Virus record (IMG/VR): IMGVR_UViG_3300048904_000182
Location: 1 to 35,061 of that record
Direction: 5' to 3' (one strand)
From: a virus
Length of the DNA: 35,061 nt
A program made the position numbers and the translations under genes. The notes below the pieces were generated by a model, which was not told the DNA's origin, did not search any database, and saw only the letters and a program-made list of their open reading frames with translations. Shown here piece by piece: positions 8,604 to 15,236 of the stretch (positions are counted from its first letter, which is position 1; each line of letters starts with the position of its first letter).

Positions 8604-9049
8604 CGACACCGGCGCCCGGCGACCCTATCCGCGCATCGTTCTTCTTCGTCGGCCGCGGCCTGCGCGGCGAACCCCTGGAGGAGCAGGACGCGGTCGAGCT
8701 GTCCGTCGACCTTCTCGACCTCGCCGTCGGCGAGCTCGACAGCGCGACGGGATGGCCGGCGCATCTCCTCACCGGCCTGCTCGCCGACCGGCCCGACCCT
8801 GCCGAGGTCCAGCCAGGCAGCCTCTACGCCGCCACCGACGAAGGCGTCGTCTACCAGGCCGCGATCAACCTCGAAGACGACTCCAGCTACGAATGGCAGA
8901 CCTGGCTCGAAGGCAGCGGCGGCGGCGGGGGTGGCACCAGTGCGGCTGACACGGCCGGCTGGATGCCGCTCACGACCGTCGTCGGTGGCGTCCCCGACCT
9001 TGTCTGGGACGCCACCGACAGCCTGATCCCAACCTACGGGCCGTTCTAA
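8600..9049 (+). CDS. Small tail tip protein
   Basis: A 149-residue protein starting at an ATG overlapping the previous stop. Its middle (PGSLYAATDEGVVYQ, then WQTWLEG) matches the N-terminal block of the next gene (VGTLYASSTDGVVYQ, then WGTWLAA), so the two share a small adaptor domain. That block is followed by a glycine linker (GSGGGGGGTS) and a short C-terminal segment. The adaptor likely docks on the tail tip. Function is inferred from the shared domain and position. Confidence 0.68.
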   Translation: MTTPAPGDPIRASFFFVGRGLRGEPLEEQDAVELSVDLLDLAVGELDSATGWPAHLLTGLLADRPDPAEVQPGSLYAATDEGVVYQAAINLEDDSSYEWQTWLEGSGGGGGGTSAADTAGWMPLTTVVGGVPDLVWDATDSLIPTYGPF

Positions 9050-9062
9050 GGAGGGCTGACCT

Positions 9063-9902
9063 GTGACCACCCGCTACGCCGACCATGTCCTGACCGGCAC
9101 CACCGCCGCCCGCCCCGCAGCCACGAGCGTCCCCGTCGGCACCCTCTACGCCTCGAGCACGGACGGTGTCGTCTACCAGTCGTCCGGCACAGCCTGGGGC
9201 ACCTGGCTCGCCGCCCCCACCGCCGGCGTCCCGATCGGCGTCGTCGACGTCAAAGGCGACCTGATCGCCGCCTCCGGTCCCGACGCCGTCGCAAGGTTGC
9301 CCGTCGGCAGCAACAACCAGGTGCTCACCGCCGACTCCGCCCAGACACTCGGCGTGAAGTGGGCCACCCCGGCGACCGCCCCCGGCGTCGCCGCCGACAC
9401 CATCTGGGACAGCAAAGGCGACCTGGCCGCCGCGACCGGCGCCGACACCGCCGCCAAGCTGGCGGCCGGAACGAACGGCAAAGTCCTCACCACCGACAGC
9501 GCCCAGACGGCCGGGCTGAAATGGCAGCTCACCAAAGACCTAGAAATCAAGGTGATCGACGACGCAACCGTCCTCACCACCGGCGACGGCAAAATCGTCT
9601 TCGCGGTCCCGGCCAGCCTGAACGGCACCGACCTGACCGCCGCCCACGCCTTCGTCACCACCGTCAGCTCGAGCGGCCTGCCGACCGTGCAACTCCGCAA
9701 CGTCACCGACAGCGTCGACATGCTGACCACCAAAATCTCGATTGACGCGTCAGAGTTCACCAGCTACACCGCCGCCGCCGCCCCCGTTGTCGACACCACC
9801 CACGACGACGTCGCCACCGGCGACCTGATCGCCGTCGACGTCGACGTCGCCGGCACCGGCGCGAAAGGACTCGGCGTCATCCTGACGTTCACGCTGCCCT
9901 GA
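9063..9902 (+). CDS. Tail fibre / tip protein with repeated KGDL motifs
   Basis: A 279-residue protein read from GTG 9063, chosen because AAGGAGGG lies 6 bases upstream. After the small adaptor block it has two copies of a repeat known from phage fibres: VDVKGDLIAASGPDAVARL then VGSNNQVLTADSAQTLGVKW, and WDSKGDLAAATGADTAAKL then AGTNGKVLTTDSAQTAGLKW. Such repeats form a trimeric stalk or knob. The C-terminal 110 residues are a beta-rich domain with many Thr/Val/Asp. It should be part of the adsorption apparatus. The ligand is unknown. Confidence 0.75.
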   Translation: MTTRYADHVLTGTTAARPAATSVPVGTLYASSTDGVVYQSSGTAWGTWLAAPTAGVPIGVVDVKGDLIAASGPDAVARLPVGSNNQVLTADSAQTLGVKWATPATAPGVAADTIWDSKGDLAAATGADTAAKLAAGTNGKVLTTDSAQTAGLKWQLTKDLEIKVIDDATVLTTGDGKIVFAVPASLNGTDLTAAHAFVTTVSSSGLPTVQLRNVTDSVDMLTTKISIDASEFTSYTAAAAPVVDTTHDDVATGDLIAVDVDVAGTGAKGLGVILTFTLP

Positions 9903-10579
9903 TGCCCGTCGCGTTCCGCTCCCAGTCAAGCTACGTCACGCCCCGGGCAACCTCTGCGGCTGTTCCTGCCCCCGCCGGAGTCTCCGCCGACGACATCCTG
10001 CTGATGTTCGTGACCAGCAACGCAGCGGGAACCTGGACGATCAACACCCCGTCCGGGTGGACGCTGCTCCAACACGACACCCCCGGCGGCAACTACAGGC
10101 TGGCGGTCTTCTGGAAACGCGCCGGCCCGTCGGAACCGTCGACGTACACGCTCGCCGGCTCCACCGGCGCCCTCACCTACTGGTGCGCCGCGATCGCCGC
10201 CTACTCCGGCTGCTCGACCACCGCCGCGATCAACGCCAGCTCGGTCACCGCAGCCGTCAGCGGCGCCGTCAACACCGTCGTCACCCCGACCGTCACCACC
10301 ACCACGGCCGACACGATGATCGTGCGGGCCGTGGCCCGCGGCGGCGGCGGCACCGCCACCCCGCCCGGGTCGTACACCGAACGGATTGACATTCAGGAGA
10401 CCACCTGGGGGCAGAACGCGACCGCCGCCGACCTTGCCCAGCCCGCCGCCGGCGCGACCGGAACCGTCACCTTCACCTTCTCGGTCACCTCCGCGGTCGC
10501 CTACCAGGCAACCACGGTCGCGCTCGCCCCCGCCGCCCCCACCTCAACGTTCATACCCCAGATCGTCGCCGTGGTCTGA
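9902..10579 (+). CDS. Beta-sandwich tail tip protein
   Basis: A 225-residue protein with ATG overlapping the previous stop. It is almost wholly beta-structured and Thr/Ala/Val-rich, with strands such as TWTINTPSGWTLLQ and LAVFWKRAG, and a C-terminal ATTVALAPA segment. This is a common jelly-roll-like domain in actinophage tail modules and bacterial surface proteins. The last tail gene before the endolysin, it probably sits at the tail tip or fibre. No catalytic motif was seen. Confidence 0.62.
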   Translation: MPVAFRSQSSYVTPRATSAAVPAPAGVSADDILLMFVTSNAAGTWTINTPSGWTLLQHDTPGGNYRLAVFWKRAGPSEPSTYTLAGSTGALTYWCAAIAAYSGCSTTAAINASSVTAAVSGAVNTVVTPTVTTTTADTMIVRAVARGGGGTATPPGSYTERIDIQETTWGQNATAADLAQPAAGATGTVTFTFSVTSAVAYQATTVALAPAAPTSTFIPQIVAVV

Positions 10580-11511
10580 TGGGCGACTGGTGGGAGAAGG
10601 CGAGTCCTGGCGGGCCGATGGTCGGTCCTCCGTTCATCAGGCCTCTCTACCCGCCCGACGCGGCGAAGAAGGGCCGCGTCCCCTCCCCCGACGCCGACGA
10701 CATCCTCGCGTTGAAGCGTGCCGTCTGGCGAAGCGGCCACTGGCCCGGGCCCGCCACCGGCTTCGACCGGGCGATGAGCAACGCCTTCGCTCACGGCCGG
10801 GGGCCGAACGTCTCCGAGAACGGGCTGGCGGGCCTGCAGCGCCAGAACTCGGTGGATCCCACGGGCTGGATGGGCGAGAAGACCTACAACCTCGTCCGCT
10901 CCGCGCGGATCAGTGACGGTCTCCCCGGCGCCGGCGAGCCGATCCTGGACGCGACGGCGATCGACCTGCTCGAGCGGTTCGCGAAGCAGTACGCGAGCAC
11001 CGACTGGCGGCAGAAGTCGATGCGGCACATGGAGGCCCGGCTCGGCTACACCGAGCAGCCGCCCAACTCGAACTGCGACGAGCGTGAGGACGGGATCCGT
11101 GCCGCCCAGGACGCGACCGCCGGCGGCCAGGCGTGGCTGCGCTACCAGCCCTGGTGCGGCTGCTGGTGCTACTACGCGCTGGAGGCGGCGGAGGTGCAAG
11201 GGATCGACTCGTCGCTCGCGAGCGTGGGCGCGATCGAGGACTACGCGAAGCAGGGCGCGAAGTGCTACCGCGGCTGGACGACCGACAGCTCGAAGATCAA
11301 GCACGGCGACCTGGTCGTGATCGGCGGATACGGCGTCCACGTCGAGATGGTGCGCGGCCCCGAGCAGCCCGACGGCGGCGTCCCCACCTACGGTGGGAAC
11401 ACTTCGCCGGGGAGCTCGGGCTCGCAGTCGAACGGCGGCGGCGCCTACAAGCGCGTCCGTTACCCGTCCGAGGTGCGCGGCTTCGCGCTCGTCAGATTCC
11501 CGGAGGAGTGA
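10579..11511 (+). CDS. Endolysin with CHAP-type catalytic domain
   Basis: A 310-residue protein; its ATG overlaps the previous stop. Residues about 35-115 look like a peptidoglycan-binding-type helical domain (DDILALKRAVWRSGHWPGP; GLQRQNSVDPTGWMGEKTY). Residues about 165-305 look like a CHAP cysteine peptidase/amidase: WCGCWCYYAL with candidate nucleophile Cys193, HGDLVVIGGYGVHVEM with His254, and GGNTS with Asn274. It should cleave peptidoglycan peptide bonds or the amide link to the glycan at lysis. No signal peptide is visible, so it needs the holin. Three cysteines close together at the active site (193, 195, 197) are unusual. A virion-associated role cannot be excluded because it directly follows tail genes. 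Confidence 0.85.
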   Translation: MGDWWEKASPGGPMVGPPFIRPLYPPDAAKKGRVPSPDADDILALKRAVWRSGHWPGPATGFDRAMSNAFAHGRGPNVSENGLAGLQRQNSVDPTGWMGEKTYNLVRSARISDGLPGAGEPILDATAIDLLERFAKQYASTDWRQKSMRHMEARLGYTEQPPNSNCDEREDGIRAAQDATAGGQAWLRYQPWCGCWCYYALEAAEVQGIDSSLASVGAIEDYAKQGAKCYRGWTTDSSKIKHGDLVVIGGYGVHVEMVRGPEQPDGGVPTYGGNTSPGSSGSQSNGGGAYKRVRYPSEVRGFALVRFPEE

Positions 11512-11512
11512 C

Positions 11513-11653
11513 ATGAAAGAGCCAGAGCCAGCGGACGTCCCCGACTGGAGCAAAGAGCTGGGCTCCGACCGTCTGCTCGACCCGTACGTGCTTGCCCGGA
11601 TCGTGCGCGAGGCGCGCCAACACGAGCTGCTGCCGAAAGTCCGCGACCTGTGA
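11513..11653 (+). CDS. Small lysis-cassette protein, unknown
   Basis: A 46-residue polar protein with a good GGAGG site 6 bases before ATG 11513, one base after the endolysin stop. Its sequence (KEPEPADVPDWSKEL, then DPYVLARIVREAR) is acidic at the start and helical at the end, with no membrane segment. The stop overlaps the GTG of the next gene. It may be an adaptor or antiholin-like factor; no family recognised. Confidence 0.6.
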   Translation: MKEPEPADVPDWSKELGSDRLLDPYVLARIVREARQHELLPKVRDL

Positions 11654-11811
11654 TCCTCGGCGTCACGACGATCCCCGACGAGGCCCTCGTCACGATCAAC
11701 AGCCTCGAGATCCTCGGGATCATCTACCTCGCGATCGCCGTCTCGAAGCTGCGCGAACGGATCGCGCGCATCGAAGGCAAAACCGAGCAGCGCGAGCGCG
11801 ACCACGGATGA
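11650..11811 (+). CDS. Small membrane protein, holin candidate 1
   Basis: A 53-residue protein from GTG 11650, overlapping the upstream stop. It has one hydrophobic segment (LEILGIIYLAIAVSKL, about residues 19-34) followed by a highly charged tail (RERIARIEGKTEQRERDHG), the layout of small phage holins. Location just after the endolysin, and overlap with a second membrane protein gene, support a role in timing of lysis. Which of the two is the holin cannot be decided from sequence. Confidence 0.62.
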   Translation: MILGVTTIPDEALVTINSLEILGIIYLAIAVSKLRERIARIEGKTEQRERDHG

Positions 11812-12014
11812 TCGGCTACTTCGACACCGTCGAAACAGTCACCTCAGGCGTCGTCGCGTTCTTCGCCCTGATCGCGCTGATCACGATCATCCGGATCATC
11901 CTGCGGCGTGAGGAGACGTCGTGGCGGGGCATCCGCGTCGGGTTCTTCATCGAGCGCCACGGACGCACCCGCCAAGACGGTGACGATGAGGATCGTCGCT
12001 TAGACGTCGAATGA
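11808..12014 (+). CDS. Small membrane protein, holin candidate 2
   Basis: A 68-residue protein whose ATG overlaps the previous stop (ATGA). It has a single strong transmembrane helix (VVAFFALIALITIIRIIL, about residues 15-33) and a charged C-terminal half with Arg, Glu and Asp. Together with the preceding gene it makes a two-component holin or holin/antiholin pair after the endolysin. The end overlaps by 15 bases the 3' end of a minus-strand gene, so rightward and leftward transcription converge here. Confidence 0.62.
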   Translation: MIGYFDTVETVTSGVVAFFALIALITIIRIILRREETSWRGIRVGFFIERHGRTRQDGDDEDRRLDVE

Positions 12015-12410
12015 GACGTTGAGGCGATCGAGCTGACGTCCCGTCGCGCTCGCGTAACGCTGGACTCCGATCTGGTGTGGGCCCGACTTGACGATGTAGA
12101 CCCAGTACGTGATGCCGTCCTGGATCGCGAGCAGCCTGATCTGTCGAGCCCAGTACGTCTTGACGGTCATGCTCGGCCGGAAGCCGTTGTAGATCAGCAG
12201 GTTCTTCACGTACGCAAGAACTCGTCCCCGATTCTTGAACGGTGCACAGGGCGTGCCGACCATCAGGTCATCGCGGACCCAGCCGCCGCTCTCGCTGAAG
12301 CACTTATCGAGCATGGCCCCTGAGACGGGCGGGGCTTGGGCGGCAGCCGTCTGGACGACAGCGAACCCAACCACAGCGACCGTAAGGGCCGTCAGTACCC
12401 GCAGCTTCAT
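12000..12410 (-). CDS. Secreted small protein with signal peptide
   Basis: A 136-residue protein. The open frame extends 21 codons upstream, but I choose the ATG at 12410 because it yields a textbook signal peptide: MKLR, a hydrophobic core (VLTALTVAVVGFAVV) and an AAAQA cleavage region. The mature part has two cysteines (KCFSES, TPCAPF) that could form a disulphide, and a beta-rich C-terminal half (TYWVYIVKSGPHQIGVQRY). No family recognised. Its ATG overlaps the stop of a 42-residue membrane protein gene, so the two are coupled. Opposite orientation to the lytic genes and proximity to the regulatory region suggest expression from the prophage, perhaps altering the host surface (inference). 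Confidence 0.72.
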   Translation of the reverse strand: MKLRVLTALTVAVVGFAVVQTAAAQAPPVSGAMLDKCFSESGGWVRDDLMVGTPCAPFKNRGRVLAYVKNLLIYNGFRPSMTVKTYWARQIRLLAIQDGITYWVYIVKSGPHQIGVQRYASATGRQLDRLNVSFDV

Positions 12411-12535
12411 GACGCGATCCAGTAGACGACGAACAGCAGCGGCGCGATCACGACCGCGAACACGAGCAGCCACATGAGCGCCTCATGCGTGACGTCCGCG
12501 TCGCCGCGCGTCTTCTCCAGCTTGAACGATTTCAT
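12407..12535 (-). CDS. 42-residue single-span membrane protein
   Basis: Reading leftwards from ATG 12535 gives a charged N-terminus (MKSFKLEKTRGDADVTHEA) and a clear transmembrane helix (WLLVFAVVIAPLLFVVYWI), ending at a TGA that overlaps the ATG of the secreted protein gene. The ATGA overlap is the arrangement used throughout this genome, which argues that it is real. No good ribosome binding site is visible upstream; the sequence before the start is a run of seven A residues, so initiation may be weak or leaderless. With its partner it may form an envelope-located exclusion or signalling pair (inference). Confidence 0.6.
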   Translation of the reverse strand: MKSFKLEKTRGDADVTHEALMWLLVFAVVIAPLLFVVYWIAS

Positions 12536-12581
12536 CAGAGTTTTTTTGTCCCAGTTCCCGCCCGCCGATGCCAGAGCGGTT

Positions 12582-12601
12582 CGCAGGGAACGTTGCCTGC
12601 G
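12582..12601. repeat. Imperfect 20-bp palindrome upstream of the membrane/secreted gene pair
   Basis: The outer arms CGCAGG and CCTGCG and the centre AACGTT are perfectly symmetrical; only positions 7 and 14 fail. It lies about 47 bases before the start of the leftward 42-residue gene and may be an operator or a site for the nearby ParB-type protein. The rest of the gene-free stretch 12536-12686 shows nothing else I can name. Confidence 0.45.
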
Positions 12602-12686
12602 TCCGAGAGCGGTCTGTCTACCGGTTTGGGGGAACCCTGTGCGACAAACGGGTGGGTAGGGTGCGCGCTCGGCCGGGTCCTAGTTC

Positions 12687-13430
12687 TTAGGGCGTCTCAT
12701 AGATTCGGCGGGTCAGTTCATGGAGCAGCCAGGCTCTGCTCTCGTCGGTCGTCGGGCGCTCGAGCAGCCAGCGCAGCTGCGACCGGATCGTGCGCGGGTT
12801 GAGCGGCCGTGGCTTGTCCTTGCCGAAGCCGGCCAGGTCATCGACGAGCAGCTCGAGCACGAGCAGCAGCTCGTCCTGGCTGCGGCCGCCGAGGTACCGC
12901 TCGACTTCCATCGTCATCGTGTGGATCTCGCCAGTCGCGCGCGCCTCTGCTGTTGTCTCCAGCCACGCTTCCCGGCTGTAGCGATAGGTGCTGCCGTCGA
13001 CGCGCTCCGCGACTGGTGGCTTGTCCGGGTTCGGCGAGTAGCGCCCCTGCTCATCGACCAGCAGGGTCTTGTTCCAGCGGCGCTGGCCGAGGATCTTGCG
13101 GATCTGGAGCGGCCAGGCTTCGGCGGCGGTCAATTCCGACTCGCTCTCGTGAGCGTCGTTCAAGAGAGCGAGTCCTTTCTTCTTTCTCCAGTATTCACGG
13201 TTGGCCGCACGCTTCGCCAGAAGGGACCGCATGGCGTATCCGCGTGCGCCGCTGGTCGCCCGTTCCCAGGTGCGGGTGATGATCGTGTCGGCGTCGAGCG
13301 GTTCGCCAGCCTCGTACAGCACATCGAAGACGCTCTGCGCCGTCGAGCCCATCACGGCTCGGGATCGTCGGCCGGACTGCTGCCCTGGCTCCGCGAGTGC
13401 GCGGAGCCAGGGCTCTTCCTTGTGGGTCAT
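12687..13430 (-). CDS. Hypothetical protein coupled to ParB-like gene
   Basis: A 247-residue protein. I use the ATG at 13430, which overlaps the TGA of the upstream ParB-like gene; the longer frame to 13514 would run into that gene. The N-terminal region (AQSVFDVLYEAGEPLDADTI followed by a basic SLLAKRAANREYWRKKKG) resembles a winged-helix DNA-binding fold. The C-terminal part is helical and rich in Leu, Asp and Arg. No family recognised. Coupling suggests it works with the ParB-like protein, perhaps as co-regulator or replacement for a partition ATPase (inference). Confidence 0.68.
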   Translation of the reverse strand: MTHKEEPWLRALAEPGQQSGRRSRAVMGSTAQSVFDVLYEAGEPLDADTIITRTWERATSGARGYAMRSLLAKRAANREYWRKKKGLALLNDAHESESELTAAEAWPLQIRKILGQRRWNKTLLVDEQGRYSPNPDKPPVAERVDGSTYRYSREAWLETTAEARATGEIHTMTMEVERYLGGRSQDELLLVLELLVDDLAGFGKDKPRPLNPRTIRSQLRWLLERPTTDESRAWLLHELTRRIYETP

Positions 13431-14422
13431 GCCGCCTCGGGCTCGGTCTCCGCGGGTGCGTTCTCGGCGAACGCCAGCAACACGGCGCCGGCGAGCTCGT
13501 GCAGCCGCCGCCACTTCGGCTCCAGGTCACCCCGGAGGTTGGCGGGCGCGAGCTCGCCAGGAGTGGATTTCACGGCCGACAGGAACTGGTCGATCTTGCG
13601 GCCCGCCTGCGTCGCCGCTTTCGTGAGGTTCTGCTTGTGAGGCGGGGGCCCGGCCGGCGCGACCTTCGTCCGGACCTCCTGGATGACCTCGAGCGCTTGG
13701 GCTTCGCTGCGCGTGTTCGAGATCTTCTCGACGAGGTCTGCCACGTCACGTGGCGGCAGCTTCGCCTTCGAGACCAGCTCGACCGCCTCCTTGAACGGCT
13801 CGTCGAGCTTGATGTCGGCGAGCGCCCGCTGCGCCGTCGCCGTGATCTTGACCTCGCCGACTCCGGTCCGCTCTGCGGCGTCCTTGTAGCGGGTCTGCCG
13901 CCGGTAGTTCCGGATCGACTGTGCGCTCTTGCCGATCGTGCGAGCGATCGCTTCGTCGGCGTGGCCGTTGCGGATCATCGTCTCGGCCGCGAGGAACGCC
14001 TCCTCGTCGGTCAGCCGCTTGCCACCCATCTGGTTCAGAGCCGCGCCGATCATCGGCCCATATGACGCCTGCGGCAGCTTGACGAGGTAGACCGGGTAGG
14101 TCTCGACGCCGTTGACCTCGCACGCGCCCTTCCTGGTGTTGCCGTCGATCAGCCGCCGGTTGTGCGTGGCGACCATCGGCGGGAAGATCGCTCCGGCCCG
14201 CATCTGGATCGCGTACTCGTTGACGTTCTCCTGAGGCGCCCGGTGCTTGATCTCCCGCACCTGGGACTCTTCGTACTTCGCGTCGAGCTTGGCCACGGGA
14301 AACTCGGGCTCGTACTCGAACGGGATGTTCCAGTCGCGAAGCAGTCCCTCGATGCGGAGGTCGCGGCGCAGGTCGTCGTCGGCCATCAGTTCCTGGCCCT
14401 CCTCGGTGAGCATGGTGGTCAT
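13427..14422 (-). CDS. ParB-like domain DNA-binding protein
   Basis: A 331-residue protein. I choose the ATG at 14422 because AGGAG lies four bases upstream; a longer frame reaches 14461. Residues about 40-125 form a ParB N-terminal-like domain with the LIDGNTRKGA motif in place of the nucleotide-binding GxxRxxA loop. Then comes a helix-turn-helix (ADEAIARTIGKSAQSIRNY) and a long helical C-terminal half. ParB proteins bind specific DNA sites for partition or act as regulators. No ParA ATPase gene lies nearby and the phage has an integrase, so a regulatory role is likelier than plasmid partition. A CTP-binding role is not demonstrable here. Confidence 0.78.
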   Translation of the reverse strand: MTTMLTEEGQELMADDDLRRDLRIEGLLRDWNIPFEYEPEFPVAKLDAKYEESQVREIKHRAPQENVNEYAIQMRAGAIFPPMVATHNRRLIDGNTRKGACEVNGVETYPVYLVKLPQASYGPMIGAALNQMGGKRLTDEEAFLAAETMIRNGHADEAIARTIGKSAQSIRNYRRQTRYKDAAERTGVGEVKITATAQRALADIKLDEPFKEAVELVSKAKLPPRDVADLVEKISNTRSEAQALEVIQEVRTKVAPAGPPPHKQNLTKAATQAGRKIDQFLSAVKSTPGELAPANLRGDLEPKWRRLHELAGAVLLAFAENAPAETEPEAA

Positions 14423-14495
14423 TACGCTCCTGACTGGCGGGTCGGGATCACCGGGCTCCACAACTCGGACCCGGCCCGCCTATGTGTAACTCGCA

Positions 14496-14524
14496 CCTTA
14501 AAGCAGCTATCGCGGCAATGTCAA
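14496..14524 (-). promoter_or_regulatory. Promoter for the leftward ParB-like operon
   Basis: On the minus strand a perfect -35 TTGACA (14524-14519) is followed after 17 bases by TTAAGG (14501-14496), a weak -10. It is well placed to transcribe the ParB-like gene with a leader of about 65 bases. The segment is noticeably richer in A/T than its surroundings. The rest of gap 14423-14669 holds TGTTTCAC (14529-14536), identical to half of the chromosomal parS consensus, and the ribosome binding site for the small rightward gene. Confidence 0.5.
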
Positions 14525-14669
14525 GGTGTGTTTCACAACGCCGCGTCTTCTCGTTGAAGGCGCAAGACATTCGCGGGTCGGAGGCATTGCCTGAGTGCCT
14601 GCCCGGCCCTTGCCCCGTCTACGATCCTCACCATCGGCTCGACCCTTGTTCCCAAGGAGGGGATCAGGC

Positions 14670-14924
14670 ATGACCGATGGTTCTGACGCGACGATGACCC
14701 AGCTCGAGCTCGCCGAGCAGGCTATGAGCGATGCTCGTGCTCAGATGGTGAGGATTGGTCAGTTGGGACAAGAGCTCGTAGCGTTTCTAGAAGCTGCGCA
14801 AGCTCATCTCCCTGCCGGCGCAGGCGATCGGCCTCAGCTTCGACTCGTGCAGTCGCCGCCGTCAGATCGCCGCTCGGGAGGAAGTAGTCCTCGTCGAGGC
14901 CGAGCGCGACCGCGATCTGCCTGA
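14670..14924 (+). CDS. Small helical protein antisense to the repressor 3' end
   Basis: An 84-residue open frame from ATG 14670 with a strong AAGGAGG nine bases upstream. The first 55 residues look like a natural helical protein (MTQLELAEQAMSDARAQMV, then LGQELVAFLEAAQAHL). The last 30 are Arg/Ser/Pro-rich and may be noncoding in character, because they lie opposite the repressor gene (overlap 14722-14924). Either a short regulatory protein or a chance frame. If transcribed, its mRNA would be antisense to the repressor. Confidence 0.42.
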   Translation: MTDGSDATMTQLELAEQAMSDARAQMVRIGQLGQELVAFLEAAQAHLPAGAGDRPQLRLVQSPPSDRRSGGSSPRRGRARPRSA

Positions 14925-15195
14925 GCCGCGCGAGGTTCGGCTCGCGCGTCCGCTCGAAGCGACCGTAGGCGCTGAGCGTGATCCCGATCCGTTGCGCGAC
15001 CTGTTCTTGCGTGAATGGATTGCCGCGCTGGCCGGGATGCTCGAGCTCCCACTGTGCCTTGAGGTGGTTGCGCACGGAGTGGATGCGCTGGCAGATCGCC
15101 GGTCTCTCCGAGGCCTCCATCAGGTCCGCGAGAAAGCTACGCACAGAGCGCAGATTTGTCGCCGCACCCACGATGCGCGTACTTGAAGTACTCAT
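14722..15195 (-). CDS. XRE-family repressor (immunity repressor candidate)
   Basis: A 157-residue protein with an XRE helix-turn-helix near residues 60-105 (FTQEQVAQRIGITLSAYGRF, then ARLRQIAVALGLDEDYFL). The C-terminal segment (TARVEAEADRLRRQGDELAQ) is a short coiled coil suited to dimerisation. No LexA-type cleavage site or protease domain is present, so induction would not be by RecA-stimulated autocleavage. It is transcribed away from a Cro-like gene, the standard immunity layout. Start at 15195 has no ribosome binding site; a promoter just upstream would give a nearly leaderless message, common in Actinobacteria. The first 25 residues overlap operator-like DNA, so a start further inside is possible. 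Confidence 0.8.
   Translation of the reverse strand: MSTSSTRIVGAATNLRSVRSFLADLMEASERPAICQRIHSVRNHLKAQWELEHPGQRGNPFTQEQVAQRIGITLSAYGRFERTREPNLARLRQIAVALGLDEDYFLPSGDLTAATARVEAEADRLRRQGDELAQLLETLRALVPTDQSSPSEHEHRS
15179..15191. promoter_or_regulatory. Operator candidate: 13-bp perfect palindrome GTACTTGAAGTAC
   Basis: The 6-1-6 symmetrical sequence overlaps the -35 element of the rightward promoter and lies in the first codons of the repressor gene. It is flanked by two identical copies of TGCGCGTAC at 15174-15182 and 15200-15208, 26 bases apart, so repressor or Cro-like protein could occupy two or three sites. Confidence 0.55.
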
Positions 15196-15211
15196 CAGGT
15201 GCGCGTACCCT
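15183..15211 (+). promoter_or_regulatory. Rightward early promoter for cro-like, excisionase, integrase genes
   Basis: TTGAAG (15183-15188), 17-base spacer, TACCCT (15206-15211). Transcription would begin near 15218, so the ATG at 15226, rather than the one at 15214, is the likely start of the Cro-like protein with a leader under ten bases. Operator repeats overlap both hexamers. Confidence 0.52.
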
Positions 15212-15236
15212 AGATGCTTGTCGCGATGACTGCCAA
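15207..15236 (-). promoter_or_regulatory. Leftward promoter for the repressor gene
   Basis: On the minus strand TTGGCA (15236-15231) is followed by 18 bases and TAGGGT (15212-15207). Its -10 occupies the same base pairs as the -10 of the rightward promoter (TACCCTA, 15206-15212), so only one polymerase can bind at a time. The start would fall about five bases before the repressor ATG. Confidence 0.45.

Noticed and set aside
12541-12547. T7 run as a rho-independent terminator
   Set aside because: No stem precedes it on the plus strand; on the minus strand it lies just upstream of the small membrane gene start.
12687-14422. Toxin-antitoxin pair for the coupled ParB-like and partner genes
   Set aside because: Both proteins are much longer than typical toxins or antitoxins and no toxin motif is visible.
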